A stretch of 41,252 nt of DNA, taken from assembly GCA_964487155.1 (NCBI GenBank), contig CAZAQB010000010.1:1-41252 (forward strand). The letters run 5' to 3'. The DNA is from CAZAQB01 sp964487155. Lineage in GTDB: Bacteria; Pseudomonadota; Gammaproteobacteria; Nitrococcales; Nitrococcaceae. Of the stretch, positions 8,740 through 16,829 are shown one piece after another; positions within the stretch are counted from its first letter, which is position 1; every line of letters begins with the position of its first letter. The translations under genes and the position numbers were made by a program. A model generated the notes under the pieces. That model was not told where the DNA came from. It searched no databases and saw nothing but the letters and a program-made list of their open reading frames with translations.

Positions 8740-9992
8740 TGCCTGAGATCAGCAGTTACACCGTCAACTTCGGGCCCCAGCATCCGGCCGCCCATGGTGT
8801 ATTGCGCCTGGTGCTGGAGATGGAGGGCGAGACCGTGATGCGGGCCGACCCCCATATCGGTCTGCTGCACCGGGCCACCGAGAAGCTCGCCGAGACCAAG
8901 CCGTTCAACCACAACATCGGCTACATGGACCGTCTCGACTACGTGTCCATGATGTGCAACGAGCACGCCTACGTGCTCGCCATCGAGAAGCTGCTGGGTG
9001 TGACCCCGCCGTTGCGGGCGCAGTACATACGCGTGCTGTTCGACGAGATCACGCGGATCCTCAACCACCTGCTCTGGCTCGCTGCCCACGGGCTGGATGT
9101 GGGCGCGATGACGGTGTTCCTGTACGCCTTCCGCGAGCGCGAGGAACTCATGGACTGCTACGAGGCGGTGAGTGGGGCGCGGCTGCACGCCACCTACTAC
9201 CGCCCGGGCGGCGTCTACCGGGATCTTCCCGAGCGCATGCCCCAGTACAAGCCCTCCCGGTTCCGCTCCGAGAAGGAACTGCGGCGCATGAACAAGGACC
9301 GCCAGGGCTCCATGCTTGACTACCTGGAGGCGTTCACCGAGCGTTTCCCCAACTCCATCGACGAGTACGAGACGCTGCTCACCGACAACCGTATCTGGAA
9401 GCAGCGGCTGGTGGATGTGGGGATCGTCACGGAGGAACGGGCCAAGCAGCTGGGGTTCACCGGCCCCATGCTGCGGGGCTCGGGGGTGGCCTGGGACCTG
9501 CGCAAGGCCCAGCCCTACGAGGTCTATGACCGCGTGGAGTTCGACATCCCGGTGGGCAGCAACGGCGATTGCTACGACCGCTACCTGGTGCGAGTCGAAG
9601 AGATGCGCCAGTCGGTGCGCATCATGCGCCAGTGCATCGACTGGCTGCGGGCCAACCCCGGCCCCACCCAGCTCGATGACCACAAGATCGTGCCGCCGAC
9701 CCGCGAAGAGATGAAGGACGACATGGAGTCCCTCATCCATCACTTCAAGCTGTTCACCGAGGGCTACGTGGTGCCCGAGGGCGAGGCCTATGCGGCAGTG
9801 GAGGCGCCCAAGGGCGAGTTCGGCGCCTACATTGTCTCGGACGGCTCCAACAAACCTTACCGGCTCAAGCTGCGGGCGCCGGGGTTCGCCCACATGTCGG
9901 CCATGGACGAGATGGCGCGGGGCCACATGCTGGCGGACGTGGTGACCATCATGGGCACCATGGACATCGTATTCGGGGAGGTGGATCGCTGA
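8739..9992 (+). CDS. nuoD: NADH-quinone oxidoreductase subunit D
   Basis: NuoD is the 49-kDa subunit, related to the [NiFe]-hydrogenase large subunit, that forms the quinone-binding cavity with NuoB. The 417-aa protein has GPQHPAAHGVLR from residue 12, containing H19, and Y78 in NEHAYVLA; by comparison with Thermus these are the quinone head-group ligands. HIGLLHRATEKL follows at 39-50, and the C-terminus ends in the conserved DIVFGEVDR. The ATG at 8739 shares its A with the nuoC stop (TGATG). It ends in the same way with nuoE, so the run C-D-E is tightly coupled. Confidence 0.97.
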   Translation: MPEISSYTVNFGPQHPAAHGVLRLVLEMEGETVMRADPHIGLLHRATEKLAETKPFNHNIGYMDRLDYVSMMCNEHAYVLAIEKLLGVTPPLRAQYIRVLFDEITRILNHLLWLAAHGLDVGAMTVFLYAFREREELMDCYEAVSGARLHATYYRPGGVYRDLPERMPQYKPSRFRSEKELRRMNKDRQGSMLDYLEAFTERFPNSIDEYETLLTDNRIWKQRLVDVGIVTEERAKQLGFTGPMLRGSGVAWDLRKAQPYEVYDRVEFDIPVGSNGDCYDRYLVRVEEMRQSVRIMRQCIDWLRANPGPTQLDDHKIVPPTREEMKDDMESLIHHFKLFTEGYVVPEGEAYAAVEAPKGEFGAYIVSDGSNKPYRLKLRAPGFAHMSAMDEMARGHMLADVVTIMGTMDIVFGEVDR

Positions 9993-10492
9993 TGGGCGAG
10001 CGCCTGGCGGAGAAGTACCTGGGCGCCCACGAGCGCCAGGATATCGATCACTGGCTGGCCAAGTTTCCGCCGGAGGGCAAGCGCTCCGCGCTGATCCCTG
10101 CGCTGCACGTGGCCCAGCACGCCAACGGCGGCTGGCTGTCCCGGGAACTGATGGACGCGGTGGCCGACTACCTGGACCTGCCGCCGGTGGCGGTCTACGA
10201 GGTGGCTACCTTCTATTCCATGTTCGACCTCAAGCCCACCGGCCGCCACAAGGTCAACGTGTGCACCAACATCGCCTGCATGCTGCGGGGCGGCGAGCAG
10301 ATCCTGGCCCACATCGAGGGGCGGCTGGGGATCAAGGTGGGCGAGACCACCGCCGACGGCCGCATCACCCTCAAGAAAGAAGAGGAATGCCTGGCGGCCT
10401 GCATCGGCGCGCCGATGATGCTGGTGGACGAGGAATACCACACGGATCTCACCCCCGAGCGGGTGGACGAGATCCTGGACGCGCTGGAGTAA
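9992..10492 (+). CDS. nuoE: NADH-quinone oxidoreductase subunit E
   Basis: NuoE is the 24-kDa thioredoxin-fold subunit carrying 2Fe-2S cluster N1a in the NADH-oxidising module. In this 166-aa protein the ligands are C91 and C96 (VCTNIACML) and C133 and C137 (ECLAACIGAP). The N-terminal helical part contains GGWLSRELMDAVADYL and VYEVATFYSMF, both typical of the family. The start overlaps the nuoD stop by 1 nt, and nuoF follows after 4 nt. Confidence 0.97.
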   Translation: MGERLAEKYLGAHERQDIDHWLAKFPPEGKRSALIPALHVAQHANGGWLSRELMDAVADYLDLPPVAVYEVATFYSMFDLKPTGRHKVNVCTNIACMLRGGEQILAHIEGRLGIKVGETTADGRITLKKEEECLAACIGAPMMLVDEEYHTDLTPERVDEILDALE

Positions 10493-10496
10493 CCGC

Positions 10497-11780
10497 ATGG
10501 CGAACGAGGTCTGTTTCGCGACGCTCGCCTTCGATGAGCCCTGGACGCTGGAGAACTACCTCAAGATCGGCGGCTACCAGGCGCTGCGCAAAGTCCTGGA
10601 GGGGAAAGTGCCCCCCGAGGACGTGGTCGACACTATCAAGCGCGCCGGGCTGCGCGGGCGCGGCGGTGCCGGCTTCTCAACCGGGTTGAAGTGGAGCTTC
10701 ATGCCCCGCACCGCGCCGGTGCAGAAGTATGTCCTGTGCAACTCCGACGAGTCGGAGCCGGGCACCTGCAAGGACCGCGACATCCTGCGCTACAACCCCC
10801 ACGCCGTGGTGGAGGGCATGATCATCGCCGGCTACGCCATGGGCGCCACGGTGGGCTTCAATTACATGCGCGGCGAGTTCATGAAGGAACCCTTCTCGCG
10901 CATGGAGCAGGCCGTGGCCGAGGCCCGCCGCGAGGGCTTCCTGGGCGAGAACATCCTCGGCAGCGGCTTCGATTTCGAGCTCTACAACCACATCGGCGCC
11001 GGCGCCTACATCTGCGGCGAGGAGAGCGCCCTGATGGAGTCCCTGGAGGGCAAGAAAGGCCAGCCACGCTACAAGCCTCCGTTCCCCGCCCAGGTGGGCG
11101 TCTACGGCAAGCCCACCACCATCAACAACACCGAGACCTTCGCCTCGGTGCCGAGCATCATGCGCAACGGCCCGGAGTGGTTCGCCGAGCTGGGCATCCC
11201 CAATGCCGGCGGCACCAAGCTGTTCTGCGTCTCCGGCCACGTGGAGAAGCCGGGCAACTTCGAGATTCCCCTGGGCACCCCCTTCAAGGACCTGCTGGCG
11301 ATGGCGGGCGGTGTCTGGAAGGGCCGCAAGCTCAAGGCGGTGATCCCGGGTGGCTCCTCCATGCCCATGCTGCCCGGCGACACCATGTTGCAGCTCACCA
11401 TGGATTACGACTCCCTGGCCAAGGCCGGCTCGGCCATGGGGTCCGGCGGCGTCGTGGTGATGGACGAGACCACCGACATGGTCAAGGTCATCCTTACCGT
11501 GTCGCGCTTCTATTACGCCGAGTCCTGCGGCCAGTGCACGCCCTGCCGTGAGGGCTGTGGCTGGATGCACCGGGTCATCAAGCGCATCTACGAGGGCCAG
11601 GGACGGCCCGAGGACATGGACCTGCTGGAGGCCGCCGCCGGCCAGATCGCCGGCCACACGATCTGCGCATTCGGCGAGGCCGCCGCCTGGCCGGTGCAGA
11701 GCGTGCTCAAGCACTGGCCACACGAGTTCCGCTACTACATCGAGCACAAGCGATCCATCGTCGAGGGGGCCGCTGCATGA
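10497..11780 (+). CDS. nuoF: NADH-quinone oxidoreductase subunit F (FMN, NADH site)
   Basis: NuoF binds NADH and FMN and holds 4Fe-4S cluster N3. In the 427 aa, the FMN-binding glycine-rich motif GRGGAG is at 54-59, followed by DESEPGTCKDR. The NADH motif GAGAYICGEE is at 167-176, and the N3 ligands are C344, C347, C350 (CGQCTPC) and C390. Length and motifs are normal for a bacterial NuoF. Its end overlaps nuoG by 4 nt (ATGA), indicating coupled translation of the NADH module. Confidence 0.98.
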   Translation: MANEVCFATLAFDEPWTLENYLKIGGYQALRKVLEGKVPPEDVVDTIKRAGLRGRGGAGFSTGLKWSFMPRTAPVQKYVLCNSDESEPGTCKDRDILRYNPHAVVEGMIIAGYAMGATVGFNYMRGEFMKEPFSRMEQAVAEARREGFLGENILGSGFDFELYNHIGAGAYICGEESALMESLEGKKGQPRYKPPFPAQVGVYGKPTTINNTETFASVPSIMRNGPEWFAELGIPNAGGTKLFCVSGHVEKPGNFEIPLGTPFKDLLAMAGGVWKGRKLKAVIPGGSSMPMLPGDTMLQLTMDYDSLAKAGSAMGSGGVVVMDETTDMVKVILTVSRFYYAESCGQCTPCREGCGWMHRVIKRIYEGQGRPEDMDLLEAAAGQIAGHTICAFGEAAAWPVQSVLKHWPHEFRYYIEHKRSIVEGAAA

Positions 11781-14149
11781 GCGCCAAGCCGGAAGACACC
11801 CGGCCCGACATGGTCACCATCGAGGTGGACGGGGTGACCCTGGAGGCCCCCAAGGGATCGATGCTTATCGAGGCCACCGACAAGGCCCATATCCATATCC
11901 CGCGCTTCTGCTATCACCGCAAGCTCTCCATCGCGGCCAACTGCCGCATGTGCCTGGTTGAGGTGGAGCGCGCGCCGAAGCCGCTGCCGGCCTGCGCCAC
12001 ACCGGTGGCCGATGGCATGAAGGTGTTCACCGACTCGCCCCGGGCGGTGGCCGCCCAGCGCGGCGTGATGGAGTTCCTGCTCATCAACCACCCCCTGGAC
12101 TGCCCGATCTGCGACCAGGGGGGCGAGTGCGAGCTGCAGGACCTGGCCATGGGCTATGGCCGGGGCGTGTCGCGCTTTGCCGAGCGCAAGCGGGTGGTCA
12201 AGGACGAGAACCTGGGGCCCCTCGTGGCCACCGACATGACCCGCTGCATCCACTGCACCCGCTGCGTGCGCTTTCTGGACGAAGTCGCCGGCAGCCGCGA
12301 GCTGGGGGGCATGTTCCGGGGCGAGCACATGGAGATCGGCACCCTGGTCGGCCGCGGCGTGAGTTCCGAGCTCTCCGGCAACGTCATCGACCTGTGTCCG
12401 GTGGGGGCGCTTACCAACAAGCCGTTCCGGTTCGGCGCCCGCTCCTGGGAGATGCTGAGCCACGCCGCCGTCTCTCCCCACGACTGCGTCGGCTCCAACT
12501 TGAGCCTGCACCAGCTGCGGGGCACGGTGCGCCGGGTGGTGCCCCGGGAGAACGAGGCCGTCAACGAGGTCTGGATCTCCGACCGGGATCGCTACTCCTA
12601 CCAGGGCATCCGCAGCCATGACCGCCTGGAGCGGCCCCGGATCCGCCGCAACGGTCAGTGGCTGGAGGTCGACTGGGAGGATGCCCTGTCGGCGGCGGCC
12701 GAGGCCCTCAGGGGCGTGGCGGGCGATGGCCTGGGTGCCCTGGTCTCGCCCAGCGCCACGCTGGAGGAGATGACCCTGGCCGGGCGCCTGGTTCGGGGCC
12801 TCGGCAGCGAACACGTGGACCATCGGTTGCGCCAGGCGGACTTCCGCGACGACCCGGCCGCCCCCAGCCGGCCCTCGCTGGGCCTCGCCCTGGAGGAAAT
12901 CCCCTCCCTCAACGCCGCGCTGGTGGTGGGCGGCTACCCGCGCCACGATCAGCCCCTGTTCAACCACCGGCTGCGCCGGGCGGCCCTGGACGGCGCCGCC
13001 GTCTGGGCCCTGAACCCCCGGAGCTTCAGCTGGAACTTACCCGTTGCCGGCGAGCTGGTGGCCGGGCCCGGCCAGTTGGTCCGTGAGCTGGCCCTGGTGG
13101 TGCGGGCGCTGCTGGATCTCACCGGTGGGCGAGCGCCGGCCGGCCTGCCGGCCCTGTTGGACAAAGCCAAGCCCGCCACCGAGCACCAGGCTCTGGCCAA
13201 GGCGCTGCACGACGCCGGGCGGGCAGCGGTGTTCACCGGCAACCTGGTGGAAACCCACCCGGAGGGTGCCGCGCTGCGGGCGCTGGCCGGCATCCTGGCG
13301 GATCTGGCGGGCGGCAGCGTGGGCGTGCTGACCCAGGGTGCAAACTCCGCCGGCGGCTGGCTGGCCGGTGCCGTTCCGGGGCGGCGTGCCGATGGCGCCG
13401 AGGGACTGGACGCCCGGGCCATGCTCGAGCAGCCCCGCGAGGGTTACCTGTTGCTGGGCCTGGAGCCGGAGCAGGACTGCTGGGACGCCGCCACGGCCCT
13501 CCAGGCGCTGGGCAAGGCCCGGGAAGTGGTCTGCCTGACCCCCTACGTCACCGACGTCATGCTGCAGTACGCCTCCGTGCTGCTGCCCGTCGGCGCCTAT
13601 AGTGAAACGTCCGGCACCTACATCAATGCCGAGGGCCGCTGGCAGAGCTTCGGCGGCGTGGCCCGGCCGCCGGGAGAGGCCCGGCCCGCGTGGCGGGTGC
13701 TGCGCGTGCTGGGCAACCTGCTGGAACTGGAGGGCTTCGAGCAGCAGTCCTCCGAGGACGTGCTGGGCGAACTCCAGGCCCGCTGGGACAACACCGGCGC
13801 CGGCGACTGGCCGCGGGAGCTGCCGGAGGCGCAGCCGCCAGCGCAGGGTCTGTTGCGCACCGGCGCTTGTGCCATGTACGGAACCGATCCGCTGGTGCGC
13901 CGGGCGAGCGCGTTGCAGGAGACGGTGCATGCCGGCTGGGCGCTGGCCCGGGTGGCGCCTGAGACCGCGGCACGTCTTGGACTGGACGATGGAGACCGGG
14001 TCCGGGTCGCGCAGGGGGACGCCGCGAGCGAGCTGGTGCTGGCGGTGGACGACGCCGTGGCAGCGGACACGGTGTGGCTGCCGGCGGGCCTGCAGGGAAC
14101 GGCCGGACTGGGGCCCCTGACCGGGCCCGTGACGCTGGGGCGGGGCTGA
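11777..14149 (+). CDS. nuoG: NADH-quinone oxidoreductase subunit G
   Basis: NuoG is the large iron-sulfur subunit of the peripheral arm. In the 790 aa the 2Fe-2S cluster N1b is ligated by C45, C56, C59 and C73. The N5 site is H105, C109, C112 and C118, and the N4 site is C157, C160, C163 and C207. Beyond residue 210 is a molybdopterin-oxidoreductase-like domain without cofactor motifs. The four-cysteine site of the extra cluster N7 (found in E. coli and Thermus) is missing, leaving only one Cys in that region (HDCVGSN), so this is the N7-less type. The start overlaps nuoF by 4 nt; 60 nt separate it from nuoH. Confidence 0.96.
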   Translation: MSAKPEDTRPDMVTIEVDGVTLEAPKGSMLIEATDKAHIHIPRFCYHRKLSIAANCRMCLVEVERAPKPLPACATPVADGMKVFTDSPRAVAAQRGVMEFLLINHPLDCPICDQGGECELQDLAMGYGRGVSRFAERKRVVKDENLGPLVATDMTRCIHCTRCVRFLDEVAGSRELGGMFRGEHMEIGTLVGRGVSSELSGNVIDLCPVGALTNKPFRFGARSWEMLSHAAVSPHDCVGSNLSLHQLRGTVRRVVPRENEAVNEVWISDRDRYSYQGIRSHDRLERPRIRRNGQWLEVDWEDALSAAAEALRGVAGDGLGALVSPSATLEEMTLAGRLVRGLGSEHVDHRLRQADFRDDPAAPSRPSLGLALEEIPSLNAALVVGGYPRHDQPLFNHRLRRAALDGAAVWALNPRSFSWNLPVAGELVAGPGQLVRELALVVRALLDLTGGRAPAGLPALLDKAKPATEHQALAKALHDAGRAAVFTGNLVETHPEGAALRALAGILADLAGGSVGVLTQGANSAGGWLAGAVPGRRADGAEGLDARAMLEQPREGYLLLGLEPEQDCWDAATALQALGKAREVVCLTPYVTDVMLQYASVLLPVGAYSETSGTYINAEGRWQSFGGVARPPGEARPAWRVLRVLGNLLELEGFEQQSSEDVLGELQARWDNTGAGDWPRELPEAQPPAQGLLRTGACAMYGTDPLVRRASALQETVHAGWALARVAPETAARLGLDDGDRVRVAQGDAASELVLAVDDAVAADTVWLPAGLQGTAGLGPLTGPVTLGRG

Positions 14150-14209
14150 TGGTGACGTGGCGCGGGCAGCGCGCAGCAGTGCTCTGGGGGCGGAGGAGCC
14201 GGTACGTCC

Positions 14210-15232
14210 ATGGCTGAGATGATCATCGAGCTGGGCTGGATCGTCGCGAAGATCGTGGCGTTGGTGCTGCCGCTGTTCCTCGCGGTGGCCTACATGACCT
14301 ACGCCGAACGCAAGATCATCGGCTGGATGCAGCTGCGCCGCGGCCCCAATCGAGTGGGTTACTACGGCCTGCTGCAGCCCATCGCCGACGCCCTCAAGCT
14401 GCTGATGAAGGAGGTGGTGCTGCCCTCCAGCGCCAACCGCCTGCTGTTCCTGATCGCGCCGATGATCTCGCTGATGACGGCGCTGGCGGCCTGGGCCGTG
14501 CTGCCGGTGTCCGACGGCATGGTGATCGCCGACGTCAATGCCGGGCTGCTCTACGTGCTGGCCATGGCCTCCATGGGTGTCTATGGCGTGATCATCGCGG
14601 GCTGGGCATCCAACTCCAAGTACGCCTTGCTGGGGGCGCTGCGGGCCGGTGCCCAGGTGGTGTCCTACGAGATTGCCATGGGCTTCGCCCTGGTGGGCGT
14701 GCTGATGGCCGCCCAGAGCCTGAACATGACGGACATCGTGGAGGCCCAGGCGGGCCCCATCTGGAACTGGTTCTGGCTGCCGCTGCTGCCCATCTTCGTG
14801 GTCTACTGGATCTCCGGCGTGGCGGAAACCAACCGGCTGCCCTTCGACGTGGCGGAGGGCGAGTCGGAAATCGTGGCCGGCTTCCACGTGGAGTACTCGG
14901 GCATGGCGTTCGCCGTGTTCTTCCTGGCCGAGTACGCCAACATGATCATGATTTCCGGCCTCGCCACGGTGATGTTCCTGGGCGGCTGGTATTCGCCCTT
15001 CCACGGCGTGCCGGTGCTCGGTCCGTTGCTGGCCTGGGTGCCCGGCATCTTCTGGTTCTGTGCCAAGGTGGGCTTCTTCCTTTTCTGCTACATCTGGTTC
15101 CGCGGCACCTTCCCGCGGTACCGCTACGACCAGATCATGCGCCTGGGCTGGAAGGTGCTGATTCCGGTCACCGTGGTGTGGCTGGTGGTGGAGGCCATTT
15201 TCATCCTGACCGGTTTCGGTCCCTGGTTCTGA
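14210..15232 (+). CDS. nuoH: NADH-quinone oxidoreductase subunit H
   Basis: NuoH (ND1) is the eight-helix membrane subunit joining the two arms and forming most of the quinone tunnel. The 340-aa protein has the conserved YAERKIIGWMQLRRGPNRVG (about 29-48) and the acidic cytoplasmic loop ETNRLPFDVAEGESEIVAGF (about 205-224) facing the quinone channel, plus PRYRYDQIMRLGWK near the end. Several hydrophobic stretches fit eight transmembrane helices. ATG 14210 follows GGAGGAGCC. nuoI begins 10 nt after its stop. Confidence 0.97.
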   Translation: MAEMIIELGWIVAKIVALVLPLFLAVAYMTYAERKIIGWMQLRRGPNRVGYYGLLQPIADALKLLMKEVVLPSSANRLLFLIAPMISLMTALAAWAVLPVSDGMVIADVNAGLLYVLAMASMGVYGVIIAGWASNSKYALLGALRAGAQVVSYEIAMGFALVGVLMAAQSLNMTDIVEAQAGPIWNWFWLPLLPIFVVYWISGVAETNRLPFDVAEGESEIVAGFHVEYSGMAFAVFFLAEYANMIMISGLATVMFLGGWYSPFHGVPVLGPLLAWVPGIFWFCAKVGFFLFCYIWFRGTFPRYRYDQIMRLGWKVLIPVTVVWLVVEAIFILTGFGPWF

Positions 15233-15242
15233 GGCGGCGCAG

Positions 15243-15731
15243 ATGCAGACCATCCGTGACTTTCTGAGGAGCTTCCTGCTGCTGGAACTGCTGCAGGGCA
15301 TGCGGCTGACCGGCCGCCACCTGTTCGATGCCAAGTACACCCTGGAATACCCGGACGAGAGCGCGCCCCAGTCGCCCCGCTTCCGCGGCCGCCATGCCCT
15401 GCGCCGCTATCCCAACGGCGAGGAGCGCTGCATCGCCTGCAAGCTGTGCGAGGCGGTCTGCCCGGCGCTTGCCATCACCATCGAGTCCGAGCAGCGCTCC
15501 GACGGCACACGCCGCACCACCCGCTACGACATCGACTTCTTCAAGTGCATCTACTGCGGCTTCTGCGAGGAGTCCTGCCCGGTGGACTCCATCGTCGAGA
15601 CCCGGGTCTTCGAGTACCACTTCGAGGAGCGGGGTGAGCAGATCGCCACCAAGCAGCAGTTGCTGCGCTGGGGCGACGAGTACGAGGAACAGCTGGCGAA
15701 GGACCGGGCGGCTGACGCGCCGTACCGCTGA
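15243..15731 (+). CDS. nuoI: NADH-quinone oxidoreductase subunit I
   Basis: NuoI (TYKY) is the ferredoxin-like subunit carrying 4Fe-4S clusters N6a and N6b, which pass electrons from the NuoG side to N2. The 162-aa protein has two CxxCxxCxxxCP motifs, at C63, C66, C69, C73 and at C102, C105, C108, C112. An amphipathic N-terminal helix (IRDFLRSFLLLELLQGM) would lie on the membrane. A 57-nt spacer precedes nuoJ. Confidence 0.97.
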   Translation: MQTIRDFLRSFLLLELLQGMRLTGRHLFDAKYTLEYPDESAPQSPRFRGRHALRRYPNGEERCIACKLCEAVCPALAITIESEQRSDGTRRTTRYDIDFFKCIYCGFCEESCPVDSIVETRVFEYHFEERGEQIATKQQLLRWGDEYEEQLAKDRAADAPYR

Positions 15732-15788
15732 GGACCTCCGGGCGAGCGGCCCGGGACGTGCCAACCGGCCCGAGGGGGCGATTAAGAC

Positions 15789-16388
15789 GTGATCCAGCAG
15801 GTGCTTTTCTACATATTCGCGGCCGTCCTGGTGTTCGCCGCGCTGATGGTGATCACCCAGCGCAACCCGGTCCACGCCGCCCTGTTCCTGGTGCTGGCCT
15901 TCTTCAACAGCGCCATCCTCTGGGTCATGGCCGAGGCCGAATTCCTGGGGATCGCCCTGGTGCTGGTGTACGTGGGCGCGGTGATGGTGCTGTTCCTGTT
16001 CGTGGTGATGATGCTTGACGTCAACATCACGCCGCTGCGGGAGGGCTTCGCCCGCTACCTGCCGGTGGGCGTGGCCGTGGGGCTGGTGATGCTGCTGGAG
16101 ATGGTGCTGGTGGTGGGCGCGTCGGCCATCGACACCGCCCCCGCGGTACCCGCGGCCGCCAGTCTCGCAGAAGACAACACGCGCCTGATCGGCAGTGTGC
16201 TGTACACGGTCTACGTATACCCATTCGAGATTGCTGCGGTCGTGCTGCTGGTGGCCATCGTTGCCGCCATCATGCTCACCCTGCGCCGTCGCCCTGGCAC
16301 AAAGCACCAGGACATCCGGCACCAGGTGCGGGTGCGCAAGAGCGACCGGCTGCGGGTGGTAAGCGTGCCCTCGGAGCGCAGCGAGTAA
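15789..16388 (+). CDS. nuoJ: NADH-quinone oxidoreductase subunit J
   Basis: NuoJ (ND6) is a five-helix membrane subunit whose third helix carries the pi-bulge linked to quinone-site conformational change. The 199-aa protein contains ALFLVLAFFNSAILWVMAEAEFLG and the strictly conserved LVYVGAVMVLFLFVVMML. The C-terminal 35 residues are basic and variable. The start is GTG 15789 (MIQQVLFY), preceded by GAGGGGGCG (15772-15780). The 131-nt gap to nuoK holds no gene I can support. Confidence 0.95.
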   Translation: MIQQVLFYIFAAVLVFAALMVITQRNPVHAALFLVLAFFNSAILWVMAEAEFLGIALVLVYVGAVMVLFLFVVMMLDVNITPLREGFARYLPVGVAVGLVMLLEMVLVVGASAIDTAPAVPAAASLAEDNTRLIGSVLYTVYVYPFEIAAVVLLVAIVAAIMLTLRRRPGTKHQDIRHQVRVRKSDRLRVVSVPSERSE

Positions 16389-16519
16389 CGAGCGTCCTCC
16401 GCGGGCCCGGGCGGTGGGCTCGCAGAACGCCGACTGGGGGAACCGACAACAGCGGAAATGAGCGCGCTGCCGCCTGAGCGGCCGGCGGCGGGCATCCCGA
16501 TTTCTGTCAGGGCGACACC

Positions 16520-16825
16520 ATGATTGAACTGTCCAACTATCTGGTACTGGCGGCCATCCTGTTCAGCCTCGGCGTGGCGGGGATCTTCCTGAACCGCAAG
16601 AACGCCATCGTGCTGCTGATGTCGATCGAGCTCATGCTGCTGGCGGTGAACTTCAACTTCATCGCCTTCTCCCAGCACCTGGGGGACATCCAGGGCCAGG
16701 TGTTCGTCTTCTTCATCCTCACCGTGGCCGCGGCCGAGTCGGCTATCGGCCTCGCCATCCTGGTGGTGCTGTTCCGCAACCGGGAGACCATCAACGTGGG
16801 CGATCTGGACACCATGAAGGGCTGA
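16520..16825 (+). CDS. nuoK: NADH-quinone oxidoreductase subunit K
   Basis: NuoK (ND4L) is a three-helix proton-channel subunit. The 101-aa protein carries the two membrane glutamates essential in E. coli, here E37 (LMSIELMLLAVNFNF) and E73 (TVAAAESAIGLAI). The N-terminus SNYLVLAAILFSLGVAGI and the conserved LNRKNAIVLLMSIE leave no doubt. Its stop is 4 nt before nuoL. Confidence 0.97.
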   Translation: MIELSNYLVLAAILFSLGVAGIFLNRKNAIVLLMSIELMLLAVNFNFIAFSQHLGDIQGQVFVFFILTVAAAESAIGLAILVVLFRNRETINVGDLDTMKG

Positions 16826-16829
16826 CCCG

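Noticed and set aside
12410..12620. N7 iron-sulfur cluster site in NuoG
   Set aside because: Only one Cys is present where four ligands are needed, so the cluster is absent.
13037..15340. 767-codon minus-strand frame opposite nuoG-nuoH
   Set aside because: It spans two well-supported genes in antisense and shows no recognisable motif.
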